Assembly: GCF_050947335.1 (NCBI RefSeq)
Contig: NW_027473537.1
Span: 139,501-203,500 of the forward strand
Length of the DNA: 64,000 nt
Source of the DNA: Megachile rotundata
Taxonomy: Eukaryota; Arthropoda; Insecta; Hymenoptera; Megachilidae
Direction of reading: 5' to 3'
In this document: positions 1-14,685 of the stretch, piece by piece
Position numbering within the stretch: position 1 is the stretch's first letter
Layout of the letters: the number at the start of each line of letters is the position of its first letter
Notes under the pieces: generated by a model
What the model saw: the letters and a program-made list of their open reading frames with translations, nothing else
What the model was told of the DNA's origin: nothing
Database searches by the model: none
Translations under genes and position numbers: made by a program

Positions 1-2324
1 TCACTGTTATCAATCCACCTCATATTATTAACCATATTATGCAGATATGATCGATAGAACGACAATTACTATACTTTTTACTCTTATTATTATCAATCTA
101 ACTCATATTATTAGCCATATTATGCTTATATGATCGATAGAACGACAATTTCTATACTCATTACTCTTATTATTATCAATCTAACTCATATTATTAGCCA
201 TATTATGCTTATATGATCACTAGAACGACAATTACTATACTTATTACACTCACTGTTATCAATCCAACTCATATTATTAACCATATTATGCAGATATGAT
301 CGATAGAACGACAATTACTATACTCAGTACTCTTATTATTATCAATCTAACTCATATTATCAGCCATATTATGCTTATATGATCGATAGAACGACAATTA
401 CTATACTTATTACTCTTATTATTATCAATGGAACTCATATTATTAGCCATATTGTGCTTATATGATCGATAGAACGACAATTACTACACTTATTACACTC
501 ACTGTTATCAATCCACCTCATATTATTAACCATATTATGCAGATATGATCGATAGAACGACAATTACTATACTCATTACTCTTATTTTTATCAATCTACC
601 TCATATTATTCGCCATATTATGCTTATATGATCGATAGAACGACAATTACTATACTTATTACACTCACTGTTATCAATCTAACTCATATTATTAGCCATA
701 TTATGCTTATATGATCGATAGAACGACAATTACTATACTCATTACTCTTATTATTATCGATCTAACTCATATTATTAGCCATATTATGCTTATATGATCG
801 ATAGAACGACAATTACTATACTCATTACTCTTATTATTATCAATCTAACTCATATTATTAGCCATATTATGCTTATATGATCGATAGAACGACAATTACT
901 ATACTTATTACACTCACTGTTATCAATCCAACTCGTATTATTAACCATATTATGCAGATATGATCGATAGAACGACAATTACTATACTCATTACTCTTAT
1001 TATTATCAATCTAACTCATATTATTAGCCATATTATGCTTATATGATCGATAGAACGACAATTGCTATACTTATTTCTCTTATTATTATCAATCTACCTC
1101 ATATTATTCGCCATATTATGCTTATATGATCGATAGAACGACAATTACTATACTTATTACACTCACTGTTATCAATCTAACTCATATTATTAGCCATATT
1201 ATGCTTATATGATCGATAGAACGACAATTACTATACTTACTACACTCACTATTATCAATCTAACTCTAATTATTAACCATGTTATGCAGATATGATCGGT
1301 AGAACGACAATTACTATACTTATTACTCTTATTATTATCAATGGAACTCATATTATTAGCCATGTTATGCTTATATGATCGATAGAACGACAATTACTAT
1401 ACTCATTACTCTTATTATTATCAATCTAACTCATATTATTAGCCATATTATGCTTATATGATCGATAGAACGACAATTACTATACTTATTTCTCTTATTA
1501 TTATCAATCTAACTCATATTATTAGCCATATTATGCTTATATGATCAATAGAACGACAATTACTATACTTATTACACTCACTATTATCAATCTAACTCAT
1601 ATTATTAACCATGTTATGCAGGTATGATCGATAGAACGACAATTACTATACTTATTACTCTTATTATTATCAATGGAACTCATATGATTAGCCATGTTAT
1701 GCAGATATGATCGATAGAACGACAATTACTATACTTATTACTCTTATTATTATCAATCTAACTCATATTATTAGCCATATTGTGCTTATATGATCGATAG
1801 AACGACAATTACTATACTTATTACTCTTATTATTATCAATGGAACTCATATTATTAGCCATATTATGCTTATATGATCGATAGAACGACAATTACTATAC
1901 TCATTGCTCTTATTATTATCAATCTAACTCCTATTATTAGCCATATTATGCTTATATGACCGATAGAACGACAATCACTATACTTATTTCTCTTATTATT
2001 TTCAATCTAACTCATATTATTAGCCATATTATGCTTATATGATCGATAGAACGACAATTACTATACTTATTACACTCACTGTTATCAATCTAACTCATAT
2101 TATTAGCCATATTATGCTTATATGATCGATAGAACGACAATTACTATACTTATTACTCTTATTATTATCAATGGAGCTCATATTATTAGCCATATTGTGC
2201 TTATATGATCGATAGAACGACAATTACTATACTTATTACTCTTATTATTATCAATGGAACTCATATTATTAGCGATATTGTGCTTATATGATCGATAGAA
2301 CGACAATTACTATACTTATTACAC
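1..2324 (+). repeat. 28-monomer higher-order unit, copy 1
   Basis: The first 2324 bp (28 x 83) form a unit that starts again at 2325. Rare variants recur at the same offset: GATCACTAG near 215 and 2539, CTCAGTACTC near 318 and 2642, ACTACACTTATT near 484 and 2808, AACTCGTATT near 931 and 3255, and AATTGCTATAC near 1061 and 3385. I saw no difference between the copies over the first 1864 bp. The last six monomers (about 1865-2324) are not repeated in the next copy. Confidence 0.92.
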
Positions 2325-4188
2325 TCACTGTTATCAATCCACCTCATATTATTAACCATATTATGCAGATATGATCGATAGAACGACAATTACTATACTT
2401 TTTACTCTTATTATTATCAATCTAACTCATATTATTAGCCATATTATGCTTATATGATCGATAGAACGACAATTTCTATACTCATTACTCTTATTATTAT
2501 CAATCTAACTCATATTATTAGCCATATTATGCTTATATGATCACTAGAACGACAATTACTATACTTATTACACTCACTGTTATCAATCCAACTCATATTA
2601 TTAACCATATTATGCAGATATGATCGATAGAACGACAATTACTATACTCAGTACTCTTATTATTATCAATCTAACTCATATTATCAGCCATATTATGCTT
2701 ATATGATCGATAGAACGACAATTACTATACTTATTACTCTTATTATTATCAATGGAACTCATATTATTAGCCATATTGTGCTTATATGATCGATAGAACG
2801 ACAATTACTACACTTATTACACTCACTGTTATCAATCCACCTCATATTATTAACCATATTATGCAGATATGATCGATAGAACGACAATTACTATACTCAT
2901 TACTCTTATTTTTATCAATCTACCTCATATTATTCGCCATATTATGCTTATATGATCGATAGAACGACAATTACTATACTTATTACACTCACTGTTATCA
3001 ATCTAACTCATATTATTAGCCATATTATGCTTATATGATCGATAGAACGACAATTACTATACTCATTACTCTTATTATTATCGATCTAACTCATATTATT
3101 AGCCATATTATGCTTATATGATCGATAGAACGACAATTACTATACTCATTACTCTTATTATTATCAATCTAACTCATATTATTAGCCATATTATGCTTAT
3201 ATGATCGATAGAACGACAATTACTATACTTATTACACTCACTGTTATCAATCCAACTCGTATTATTAACCATATTATGCAGATATGATCGATAGAACGAC
3301 AATTACTATACTCATTACTCTTATTATTATCAATCTAACTCATATTATTAGCCATATTATGCTTATATGATCGATAGAACGACAATTGCTATACTTATTT
3401 CTCTTATTATTATCAATCTACCTCATATTATTCGCCATATTATGCTTATATGATCGATAGAACGACAATTACTATACTTATTACACTCACTGTTATCAAT
3501 CTAACTCATATTATTAGCCATATTATGCTTATATGATCGATAGAACGACAATTACTATACTTACTACACTCACTATTATCAATCTAACTCTAATTATTAA
3601 CCATGTTATGCAGATATGATCGGTAGAACGACAATTACTATACTTATTACTCTTATTATTATCAATGGAACTCATATTATTAGCCATGTTATGCTTATAT
3701 GATCGATAGAACGACAATTACTATACTCATTACTCTTATTATTATCAATCTAACTCATATTATTAGCCATATTATGCTTATATGATCGATAGAACGACAA
3801 TTACTATACTTATTTCTCTTATTATTATCAATCTAACTCATATTATTAGCCATATTATGCTTATATGATCAATAGAACGACAATTACTATACTTATTACA
3901 CTCACTATTATCAATCTAACTCATATTATTAACCATGTTATGCAGGTATGATCGATAGAACGACAATTACTATACTTATTACTCTTATTATTATCAATGG
4001 AACTCATATGATTAGCCATGTTATGCAGATATGATCGATAGAACGACAATTACTATACTTATTACTCTTATTATTATCAATCTAACTCATATTATTAGCC
4101 ATATTGTGCTTATATGATCGATAGAACGACAATTACTATACTTATTACTCTTATTATTATCAATGGAACTCATATTATTAGCCATATT
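2325..4188 (+). repeat. 28-monomer unit, copy 2 (partial, about 22 monomers)
   Basis: This repeats 1-1864 at a distance of 2324 bp without a difference I could see. The match ends where copy 1 has CATATTATGC (A at 1865) and this copy has CATATTGTGC (G at 4189). Beyond that point the array instead continues with the block starting GATCGATAGATCG at 4199. The partial second copy implies either an incomplete duplication or a later exchange at its right end. Confidence 0.92.
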
Positions 4189-4480
4189 GTGCTTATATGA
4201 TCGATAGATCGACAATTACTATACTTATTACACTCACTGTTATCAATCAACCTCATATTATTCACCATATTATGCAGATATGATCGATAGAACGACAATT
4301 ACTATACTTTTTACTCTTATTATTATCAATCTAACTCATATTATTAGCCATATTATGCTTATATGATCGATAGAACGACAATTACTATACTTTTTACTCT
4401 TATTATTATCAATCTAACTCATATTATTAGCCATATTATGCTTATATGATCGATAGAACGACAATTTCTATACTCATTAC
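3930..4480 (+). repeat. Recurring sub-block, first of four left-domain copies
   Basis: A run of about six to seven monomers carries, in order, GCAGGTATG, ATGGAACTCATATGATTAG, GATCGATAGATCG, ATCAACCTCATATTATTCACC and two monomers with the T5 tract in TACTTTTTACTC. The same order appears again from about 12570, 13650 and 15060. The first two of these are 8632 bp (104 monomers) and 9711 bp (117 monomers) downstream. In the copies near 13650 and 15060 the T5 monomers are followed by CAATTTCTATACTC, as here. In the copy near 12570 they are followed by GATCGCTAG. Confidence 0.82.
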
Positions 4481-6353
4481 TCTTATTATTATCAATCTAA
4501 CTCATATTATTAGCCATATTATGCTTATATGATCGATAGAACGACAATTACTGTACTTATTACACTAACTGTTATCAATCCAACTCATATTATTAACCAT
4601 ATTATGCAGATATGATCGATAGAACGACAATTACTATACTCATTACTCTTATTATTATCAATCTAACTCATATTATTAGCCATATTATGCTTATATGATC
4701 GATAGTACGACAATTGCAATACTTATTACACTCACTATTATCAATCTAACTCATATTATTAATCATGTTATGCAGATATGATCGATAGAACGATAATTAC
4801 TATACTTATTACACTTATTATTATCAATTTAACTCATATTATTAGCCATATTATGCATATATGATCGATAGAACGACAATTACTATACTTATATCTCTTA
4901 TTATTATCAATCTAACTCATATTATTAGCCATATTATGCTTATATGATCGATAGAACGACAATTACTATACTCATTACTCTTATTATTATCAATCTAACT
5001 CATATTATTAGCCATACTATGCTTATATGATCGATAGAACGACAATTACTATACTTATTTCTCTTATTATTATCAATCTCACTCATATTATTAGCCATAT
5101 TATGCTTATATGATCGATAGAACAACAATTACTATACTTGTTACACTCACTGCTATCAATCTAACTCATATTATTAATCATGTTATGCTTATATGATCGA
5201 TAGAACGACAATTACTATACACATTACTCTTATTATTATCAATCTAACTCATATTATTAGCCATATTATGCTTATATGATCGATAGAACGACAATTACTA
5301 TACTTATTACACTCACTGTTATCAATCCAACTCATATTATTAACCATATTATGCAGATATGATCGATAGAACGACAATTACTATACTCAGTACTCTTATT
5401 ATTATCAATCTAACCCATATTATTAGCCATATTATGCTTATATGATCGATAGAACGACAATTACTATACTTATTTCTCTTATTATTATCAATCTAACTCA
5501 TATTCTTAGCCATATTATGCTTATATGATCGATAGAACGACAATTACTATACTTATTACACTCACTGCTATCAATCTAACTCATATTATTAGCCATATTA
5601 TGTTTATATGATCGGTAGAATGATAATTACTATACTTATTACTCTTATTATTATCAATCTAACTCATATTGTTAACCATATTATGCAGATATGATCGATA
5701 GAACTACAATTACTATACTCATTACTCTTATTTTTATCAATCTACCTCATATTATTCGCCATATTATGCTTATATGATCGATAGAACGACAATTACTATA
5801 CTTATTACACTCACTGTTATCAATCTAACTCATATTATTAGCCATATTATGCTTATATGATCGATAGAACGACAATTACTATACTCATTACTCTTATTAT
5901 TATCGATCTAACTCATATTATTAGCCATATTATGCTTATATGATCGATAGAACGACAATTACTATACTTACTACACTCACTATTATCAATCTAACTCTAA
6001 TTATTAACCATGTTATGCAGATATGATCGGTAGAACGACAATTACTATACTTATTACTCTTATTATTATCAATGGAACTCATATTATTAGCCATGTTATG
6101 CTTATATGATCGATAGAACGACAATTACTATACTCATTACTCTTATTATTATCAATCTAACTCATATTATTAGCCATATTATGCTTATATGTTCGATAGA
6201 ACGACAATTACTATACTTATTACACTCACTGTTATCAATCCAACTCATACTATTAACCATATTATGCAGATATGATCGATAGAACGACAATTACTATACT
6301 CATTACTCTTATTATTATCAATGGAACTCATATTATTAGCCATGTTATGCAGA
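4189..6353 (+). repeat. Mixed left-domain stretch, source of later copies
   Basis: In-phase 83-bp monomers without a tandem higher-order unit of their own. The part from about 5160 is the source, or a sister, of 9227-9673 at 49 monomers distance. It shares ATTAATCATGTTATG, CTCAGTACTC and the GTTTATATGATCGGTAG junction. The part 5700-6190 recurs from about 8520, 34 monomers (2822 bp) downstream. A four-monomer piece near 5920-6210 also matches 3513-3803 at 29 monomers (2407 bp). GTTCGATAG near 6191 is a single-base variant of the conserved box. Confidence 0.8.
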
Positions 6354-8705
6354 TATGATCGGTAGAATGATAATTACTATACTTATTACTCTTATTATTA
6401 TCAATCTAACTCATATTGTTAACCATATTATGCAGATATGATCGATAGAACTACAATTACTATACTCATTACTCTTATTTTTATCAATCTACCTCATATT
6501 ATTCGCCATATTATGCTTATATCATCGATAGAACGACAATTACTATACTTATTACACTCACTGTTATCAATCTAACTCATATTATTAGCCATATTATGCT
6601 TATATGATCGATAGAACGACAATTACTATACACATTACTCTTATTATTATCGATCTAACTCATATTATTAGCCATATTATGCTTATATGATCGGTAGAAC
6701 GACAATTACTATACTTATTACTCTTATTATTATCAATGGAACTCATATTATTAGCCATGTTATGCTTATATGATCGATAGAACGACAATTACTATACTCA
6801 TTACTCTTATTATTATCAATCTAACTCATATTATTAGCCATATTATGCTTATATGATCGATAGAACGACAATTACTATACTTATTACACTCACTATTATC
6901 AATCTAACTCATATTATTAACCATGTTATGCAGGTATGATCGATAGAACGACAATTACTATACTTATTACTCTTATTATTATCAATGGAACTCATATTAT
7001 TAGCCATGTTATGGAGATATGATCGATAGAACGACAATTACTATACTTATTACTCTTATTATTATCAATCTAACTCATATTATTAGCCATATTGTGCTTA
7101 TATGATCGATAGAACGACAATTACTATACTTATTACTCTTATTATTATCAATGGAACTCATATTATTAGCCATATTGTGCTTATATGATCGATAGAACGA
7201 AAATTACTATACTTATTACACTCACTGCTGTCAATCTAACTCATATTATTAGCCATATTATGTTTATATGATCGGTAGAATGATAATTACTATACTTATT
7301 ACTCTTATTATTATCAATCTAACTCAAATTGTTAATCATATTATGCAGATATGATCGATAGAACTACAATTACCATACTCATTACTCTTATTTTTATCAA
7401 TCTACCTCATATTATTCGCCATATTATGCTTATATGATCGATAGAACGACAATTACTATACTTATTACACTCACTGTTATCAATCTAACTCATATTATTA
7501 GCCATATTATGCTTATATGATCGATAGAACGACAATGACTATACTCATTACGCTTATTATTATCGATCTAACTCATATTATTAGCCATATTATGCTTATA
7601 TGATCAATAGAACGACAATTACTATACTTATTACACTCACTGCTATCAATCTAACTCATATTATTAGCCATATTATGTTTATATCATCGGTAGAATGATA
7701 ATTACTATACTTATTATTCTTATTATTATCAATCTAACTCATATTATTAATCATATTATGCAGATATGATCGATAGAACTACAATTACTATACTCATTAC
7801 TCTTATTTTTATCAATCTAACTCATATTATTCACCATATTATGCATATATGATCGATAGAACGACAATTACTATACTTATTACACTCACTGTTATCAATC
7901 TAACTCATATTATTAGCCATATTATGCTTATATGATCGATAGAACGACAATTACTGTACTTATTACTCTTATTATTATCAATGGAACTCATATTATTAGC
8001 CATATTGTGCTTATATGATCGATAGAACGACAATTACTATACTTATTACTCTTATTATTATCAATGAAACTCATATTATTAGCCATATTGTGCTTATATG
8101 ATCGATAGAACGACAATTACTACACTTATTACACTCACTGTTATCAATCCACCTCATATTATTAACCATATTATGCAGATATGATCGATAGAACGACAAT
8201 TACTATACTTTTTACTCTTATTATTATCAATCTAACTCATATTATTAGCCATATTATGCTTATATGATCGATAGTACGACAATTACTATACTTATTACAC
8301 TCACTATTATCAATCTAACTCATATTATTAATCATGTTATGCAGATATGATCGATAGAACGATAATTACTATACTTATTACACTTATTATTATCAATGGA
8401 ACTCATATTATTAGCCATGTTATGCTTATATGATCGATAGAACGACAATTACTATACTCATTGCTCTTATTATTATCAATCTAACTCATATTATTAGCCA
8501 TATTATGCTTATATGATCGATAGAACGACAATCACTATACTTATTTCTCTTATTATTTTCAATCTAACTCATATTATTAGCCATATTATGCTTATATGAT
8601 CGATAGAACGACAATTACTATACTTATTACACTCACTGTTATCAATCTAACTCATATTATTAGCCATATTATGCTTATATGATCGATAGAACGACAATTA
8701 CTATA
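6354..8705 (+). repeat. Large left-domain block, copy 1 (about 28 monomers)
   Basis: This block is repeated at 9674-11859. From 6354 to about 7345 the distance is 3320 bp (40 monomers), shown by the rare ATGGAGATATG at 7011 and 10331 and by CTCACTGCTGTC at 7221 and 10541. From about 7512 the distance is 3154 bp (38 monomers), shown by CAATGACTATAC and GATCGATAGTACG. The 166 bp between (7346-7511) is exactly two monomers and is absent from the second copy. Confidence 0.88.
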
Positions 8706-9226
8706 CTCATTACTCTTATTATTATCGATCTAACTCATATTATTAGCCATATTATGCTTATATGATCGATAGAACGACAATTACTATACTTACTACACTC
8801 ACTATTATCAATCTAACTCTAATTATTAACCATGTTGTGCAGATATGATCGGTAGAACGACAATTACTATACTTATTACTCTTATTATTATCAATGGAAC
8901 TCATATTATTAGCCATGTTATGCTTATATGATCGATAGAACGACAATTACTATACTCATTACTCTTATTATTATCAATCTAACTCATATTATTAGCCATA
9001 TTATGCTTATATGATCGATAGAACGACAATTACTATACTTATTACACTCACTATTATCAATCTAACTCATATTATTAACCATGTTATGCAGGTATGATCG
9101 ATAGAACGACAATTACTATACTTATTACTCTTATTATTATCAATGGAACTCATATTATTAGCCATGTTATGCAGATATGATCGATAGAACGACAATTACT
9201 ATACTTATTACTCTTATTATTATCAA
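8706..9226 (+). repeat. Left-domain linker stretch of ordinary monomers
   Basis: About six in-phase monomers lie between two larger duplicated blocks. The first part, up to about 9010, repeats 5884-6190 at 34 monomers distance, including CTACACTCACTATTATC, AACTCTAATTATTAACC and ATGATCGGTAG. One difference is GTTGTGCAG here against GTTATGCAG. The remainder shows GCAGGTATG and ATGGAACTC monomers. No gene or foreign sequence is visible. Confidence 0.75.
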
Positions 9227-9673
9227 TCTAACTCATATTATTAATCATGTTATGCTTATATGATCGATAGAACGACAATTACTATACTCATTACTCTTAT
9301 TATTATCAATCTAACTCATATTATTAGCCATATTATGCTTATATGATCGATAGAACGACAATTACTATACTTATTACACTCACTGTTATCAATCCAACTC
9401 ATATTATTAACCATATTATGCAGATATGATCGATAGAACGACAATTACTATACTCAGTACTCTTATTATTATCAATCTAACTCATATTATTAGCCATATT
9501 ATGCTTATATGATCGATAGAACGACAATTACTATACTTATTTCTCTTATTATTATCAATCGAACTCATATTATTAGCCATATTATGCTTATATGATCGAT
9601 AGAACGACAATTACTACACTTATTACACTCACTGCTATCAATCTAACTCATATTATTAGCCATATTATGTTTA
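9227..9673 (+). repeat. Copy of about 5160-5606 (49-monomer step)
   Basis: The order ATTAATCATG, TCAATCCAACTC with TAACC, CTCAGTACTC, CTTATTTCTC and CACTGCTATC followed by GTTTATATGATCGGTAG matches 5160-5606 at 4067 bp (49 x 83). A few substitutions separate the copies, for example ACACATTAC near 5219 against ACTCATTAC here. It runs directly into a block copied from a different source at about 9674. Confidence 0.82.
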
Positions 9674-11859
9674 TATGATCGGTAGAATGATAATTACTAT
9701 ACTTATTACTCTTATTATTATCAATCTAACTCATATTGTTAACCATATTATGCAGATATGATCGATAGAACTACAATTACTATACTCATTACTCTTATTT
9801 TTATCAATCTACCTCATATTATTCGCCATATTATGCTTATATCATCGATAGAACGACAATTACTATACTTATTACACTCACTGTTATCAATCTAACTCAT
9901 ATTATTAGCCATATTATGCTTATATGATCGATAGAACGACAATTACTATACACATTACTCTTATTATTATCGATCTAACTCATATTATTAGCCATATTAT
10001 GCTTATATGATCGGTAGAACGACAATTACTATACTTATTACTCTTATTATTATCAATGGAACTCATATTATTAGCCATGTTATGCTTATATGATCGATAG
10101 AACGACAATTACTATACTCATTACTCTTATTATTATCAATCTAACTCATATTATTAGCCATATTATGCTTATATGATCGATAGAACGACAATTACTATAC
10201 TTATTACACTCACTATTATCAATCTAACTCATATTATTAACCATGTTATGCAGGTATGATCGATAGAACGACAATTACTATACTTATTACTCTTATTATT
10301 ATCAATGGAACTCATATTATTAGCCATGTTATGGAGATATGATCGATAGAACGACAATTACTATACTTATTACTCTTATTATTATCAATCTAACTCATAT
10401 TATTAGCCATATTGTGCTTATATGATCGATAGAACGACAATTACTATACTTATTACTCTTATTATTATCAATGGAACTCATATTATTAGCCATATTGTGC
10501 TTATATGATCGATAGAACGAAAATTACTATACTTATTACACTCACTGCTGTCAATCTAACTCATATTATTAGCCATATTATGTTTATATGATCGGTAGAA
10601 TGATAATTACTATACTTATTACTCTTATTATTATCAATCTAACTCAAATTGTTAATCATATTATGCTTATATGATCGATAGAACGACAATGACTATACTC
10701 ATTACTCTTATTATTATCGATCTAACTCATATTATTAGCCATATTATGCTTATATGATCAATAGAACGACAATTACTATACTTATTACACTCACTGCTAT
10801 CAATCTAACTCATATTATTAGCCATATTATGTTTATATCATCGGTAGAATGATAATTACTATACTTATTATTCTTATTATTATCAATCTAACTCATATTA
10901 TTAATCATATTATGCAGATATGATCGATAGAACTACAATTACTATACTCATTACTCTTATTTTTATCAATCTAACTCATATTATTCACCATATTATGCAT
11001 ATACGATCGATAGAACGACAATTACTATACTTATTACACTCACTGTTATCAATCTAACTCATATTATTAGCCATATTATGCTTATATGATCGATAGAACG
11101 ACAATTACTGTACTTATTACTCTTATTATTATCAATGGAACTCATATTATTAGCCATATTGTGCTTATATGATCGATAGAACGACAATTACTATACTTAT
11201 TACTCTTATTATTATCAATGGAACTCATATTATTAGCCATATTGTGCTTATATGATCGATAGAACGACAATTACTACACTTATTACACTCACTGTTATCA
11301 ATCCACCTCATATTATTAACCATATTATGCAGATATGATCGATAGAACGACAATTACTATACTTTTTACTCTTATTATTATCAATCTAACTCATATTATT
11401 AGCCATATTATGCTTATATGATCGATAGTACGACAATTACTATACTTATTACACTCACTATTATCAATCTAACTCATATTATTAATCATGTTATGCAGAT
11501 ATGATCGATAGAACGATAATTACTATACTTATTACACTTATTATTATCAGTGGAACTCATATTATTAGCCATGTTATGCTTATATGATCGATAGAACGAC
11601 AATTACTATACTCATTGCTCTTATTATTATCAATCTAACTCATATTATTAGCCATATTATGCTTATATGATCGATAGAACGACAATCACTATACTTATTT
11701 CTCTTATTATTTTCAATCTAACTCATATTATTAGCCATATTATGCTTATATGATCGATAGATCGACAATTACTATACTTATTACACTCACTGTTATCAAT
11801 CTAACTCATATTATTAGCCATATTATGCTTATATGATCGATAGAACGACAATTACTATA
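9674..11859 (+). repeat. Large left-domain block, copy 2 (two monomers shorter)
   Basis: Near-identical to 6354-8705 but 166 bp shorter, because two monomers are missing at about 10666. Both copies share ATATCATCGATAG, ATGGAGATATG, CTCACTGCTGTC, CAATGACTATAC, GATCGATAGTACG and ATTTTCAATC in the same order. Scattered substitutions include ATATACGATCG near 11000 against ATATATGATCG, and GATAGATCGAC near 11757 against GATAGAACGAC. The match ends at about 11860. Confidence 0.88.
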
Positions 11860-11950
11860 CTTATTACTCTTATTATTATCAATGGAACTCATATTATTAG
11901 CCATATTGTGCTTATATGATCGATAGAACGACAATTTCTATACTCATTAG

Positions 11951-13029
11951 TCTTATTATTATCAATCTAACTCATATTATTAGCCATATTATGCTTATAT
12001 GATCGCTAGAACGACAATTACTATACTTATTACACTCACTGTTATCAATCCAACTCATATTATTAACCATATTATGCAGATATGATCGATAGAACGACAA
12101 TTACTATACTCATTACACTCACTGCTATCAATCTAACTCATATTATTAGCCATATTATGTTTATATGATCGGTAGAATGATAATTACTATACTTATTACT
12201 CTTATTATTATCAATCTAACTCATATTGTTAATCATATTATGCAGATATGATCGATAGAACTACAATTACTATACTCATTACTCTTATTTTTATCAATCT
12301 ACCTCATATTATTCGCCATATTATGCTTATATGATCGATAGAACGACAATTACTATACTTATTACACTCACTGTTATCAATCTAACTCATATTATTAGCC
12401 ATATTATGCTTATATGATCGATAGAACGACAATTACTATACTCATTACTCTTATTATTATCGATCTAACTCATATTATTAGCCATATTATGCTTATATGA
12501 TCGATAGAACGACAATTACTATACTCATTACTCTTATTATTATCAATCTAACTCATATTATTAACCATGTTATGCAGGTATGATCGATAGAACGACAATT
12601 ACTATACTTATTACTCTTATTATTATCAATGGAACTCATATGATTAGCCATGTTATGCAGATATGATCGATAGAACGACAATTACTATACTTATTACTCT
12701 TATTATTATCAATCTAACTCATATTATTAGCCATATTGTGCTTATATGATCGATAGAACGACAATTACTATACTTATTACTCTTATTATTATCAATGGAA
12801 CTCATATTATTAGCCATATTGTGCTTATATGATCGATAGATCGACAATTACTATACTTATTACACTCACTGTTATCAATCAACCTCATATTATTCACCAT
12901 ATTATGCAGATATGATCGATAGAACGACAATTACTATACTTTTTACTCTTATTATTATCAATCTAACTCATATTATTAGCCATATTATGCTTATATGATC
13001 GATAGAACGACAATTACTATACTTTTTAC
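11951..13029 (+). repeat. 13-monomer unit, copy 1 (1079 bp)
   Basis: GATCGCTAG at 12001 and 13080, and the GATTAG variant at 12641 and 13720, are both 1079 bp apart (13 x 83). All intervening variants keep their order, including CACTGCTATC, GATCGGTAGAATG, the CATATTGTTAATC monomer and the T5 monomers. The left edge is near 11950, where TCATTAGTCTT differs from the T5 sequence at the end of the unit. Confidence 0.88.
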
Positions 13030-14161
13030 TCTTATTATTATCAATCTAACTCATATTATTAGCCATATTATGCTTATATGATCGCTAGAACGACAATTAC
13101 TATACTTATTACACTCACTGTTATCAATCCAACTCATATTATTAACCATATTATGCAGATATGATCGATAGAACGACAATTACTATACTCATTACACTCT
13201 CTGCTATCAATCTAACTCATATTATTAGCCATATTATGTTTATATGATCGGTAGAATGATAATTACTATACTTATTACTCTTATTATTATCAATCTAACT
13301 CATATTGTTAATCATATTATGCAGATATGATCGATAGAACTACAATTACTATACTCATTACTCTTATTTTTATCAATCTACCTCATATTATTCGCCATAT
13401 TATGCTTATATGATCGATAGAACGACAATTACTATACTTATTACACTCACTGTTATCAATCTAACTCATATTATTAGCCATATTATGCTTATATGATCGA
13501 TAGAACGACAATTACTATACTCATTACTCTTATTATTATCGATCTAACTCATATTATTAGCCATATTATGCTTATATGATCGATAGAACGACAATTACTA
13601 TACTCATTACTCTTATTATTATCAATCTAACTCATATTATTAACCATGTTATGCAGGTATGATCGATAGAACGACAATTACTATACTTATTACTCTTATT
13701 ATTATCAATGGAACTCATATGATTAGCCATGTTATGCAGATATGATCGATAGAACGACAATTACTATACTTATTACTCTTATTATTATCAATCTAACTCA
13801 TATTATTAGCCATATTGTGCTTATATGATCGATAGAACGACAATTACTATACTTATTACTCTTATTATTATCAATGGAACTCATATTATTAGCCATATTG
13901 TGCTTATATGATCGATAGATCGACAATTACTATACTTATTACACTCACTGTTATCAATCAACCTCATATTATTCACCATATTATGCAGATATGATCGATA
14001 GAACGACAATTACTATACTTTTTACTCTTATTATTATCAATCTAACTCATATTATTAGCCATATTATGCTTATATGATCGATAGAACGACAATTACTATA
14101 CTTTTTACTCTTATTATTATCAATCTAACTCATATTATTAGCCATATTATGCTTATATGAT
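13030..14161 (+). repeat. 13-monomer unit, copy 2
   Basis: A full second copy of 11951-13029 that runs a little further before GATCGATAG at 14159 replaces GATCGCTAG. One visible difference is CACTCTCTGC near 13195 against CACTCACTGC in copy 1. Most of this unit is also part of the first copy of the 17-monomer repeat that follows, so the two amplifications overlap. Confidence 0.86.
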
Positions 14162-14685
14162 CGATAGAACGACAATTTCTATACTCATTACTCTTATTAT
14201 TATCAATCTAACTCATATTATTAGCCATATTATGCTTATATGATCGATAGAACGACAATTACTATACTTATTACACACACTGTTATCAATCTAACTCATA
14301 TTATTAGCCATATTATGCTTATATGATCGATAGAACGACAATTACTATACTTATTACTCTTATTATTATCAATGGAACTCATATTATTAGCCATATTGTG
14401 CTTATATGATCGATAGAACGACAATTACTATACTTATTACTCTTATTATTATCAATGGAACTCATATTATTAGCCATATTGTGCTTATATGATCGATAGA
14501 ACGAGAATTACTATACTTATTACTCTTATTATTATCAATGGAACTCATATTATTAGCCATATTGTGCTTATATGATCGATAGAACGACAATTACTATACT
14601 TATTACACTCACTGTTATCAATCCAACTCATATTATTAACCATATTATGCAGATATGATCGATAGAGCGACAATTACTATACTCA
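13275..14685 (+). repeat. 17-monomer unit, copy 1
   Basis: Markers in this stretch reappear 1411 bp downstream before about 14785 and 1412 bp downstream after it. Examples are the GATTAG variant at 13720 and 15132, and ACGAGAATT at 14501 and 15913. The extra base comes from the 84-bp monomer at the start of copy 2. The left end overlaps the 13-monomer copy 2. Confidence 0.85.

Noticed and set aside
1205..1393. 62-codon minus-strand reading frames here and at 3529-3717, 5936-6124, 8758-8946 and 28337-28525
   Set aside because: Each is two and a quarter satellite monomers read on the minus strand. The same frame recurs only because the block is duplicated. It has low-complexity Ile/Val/Ser/Asn content, no ribosome or splice context and no family resemblance.
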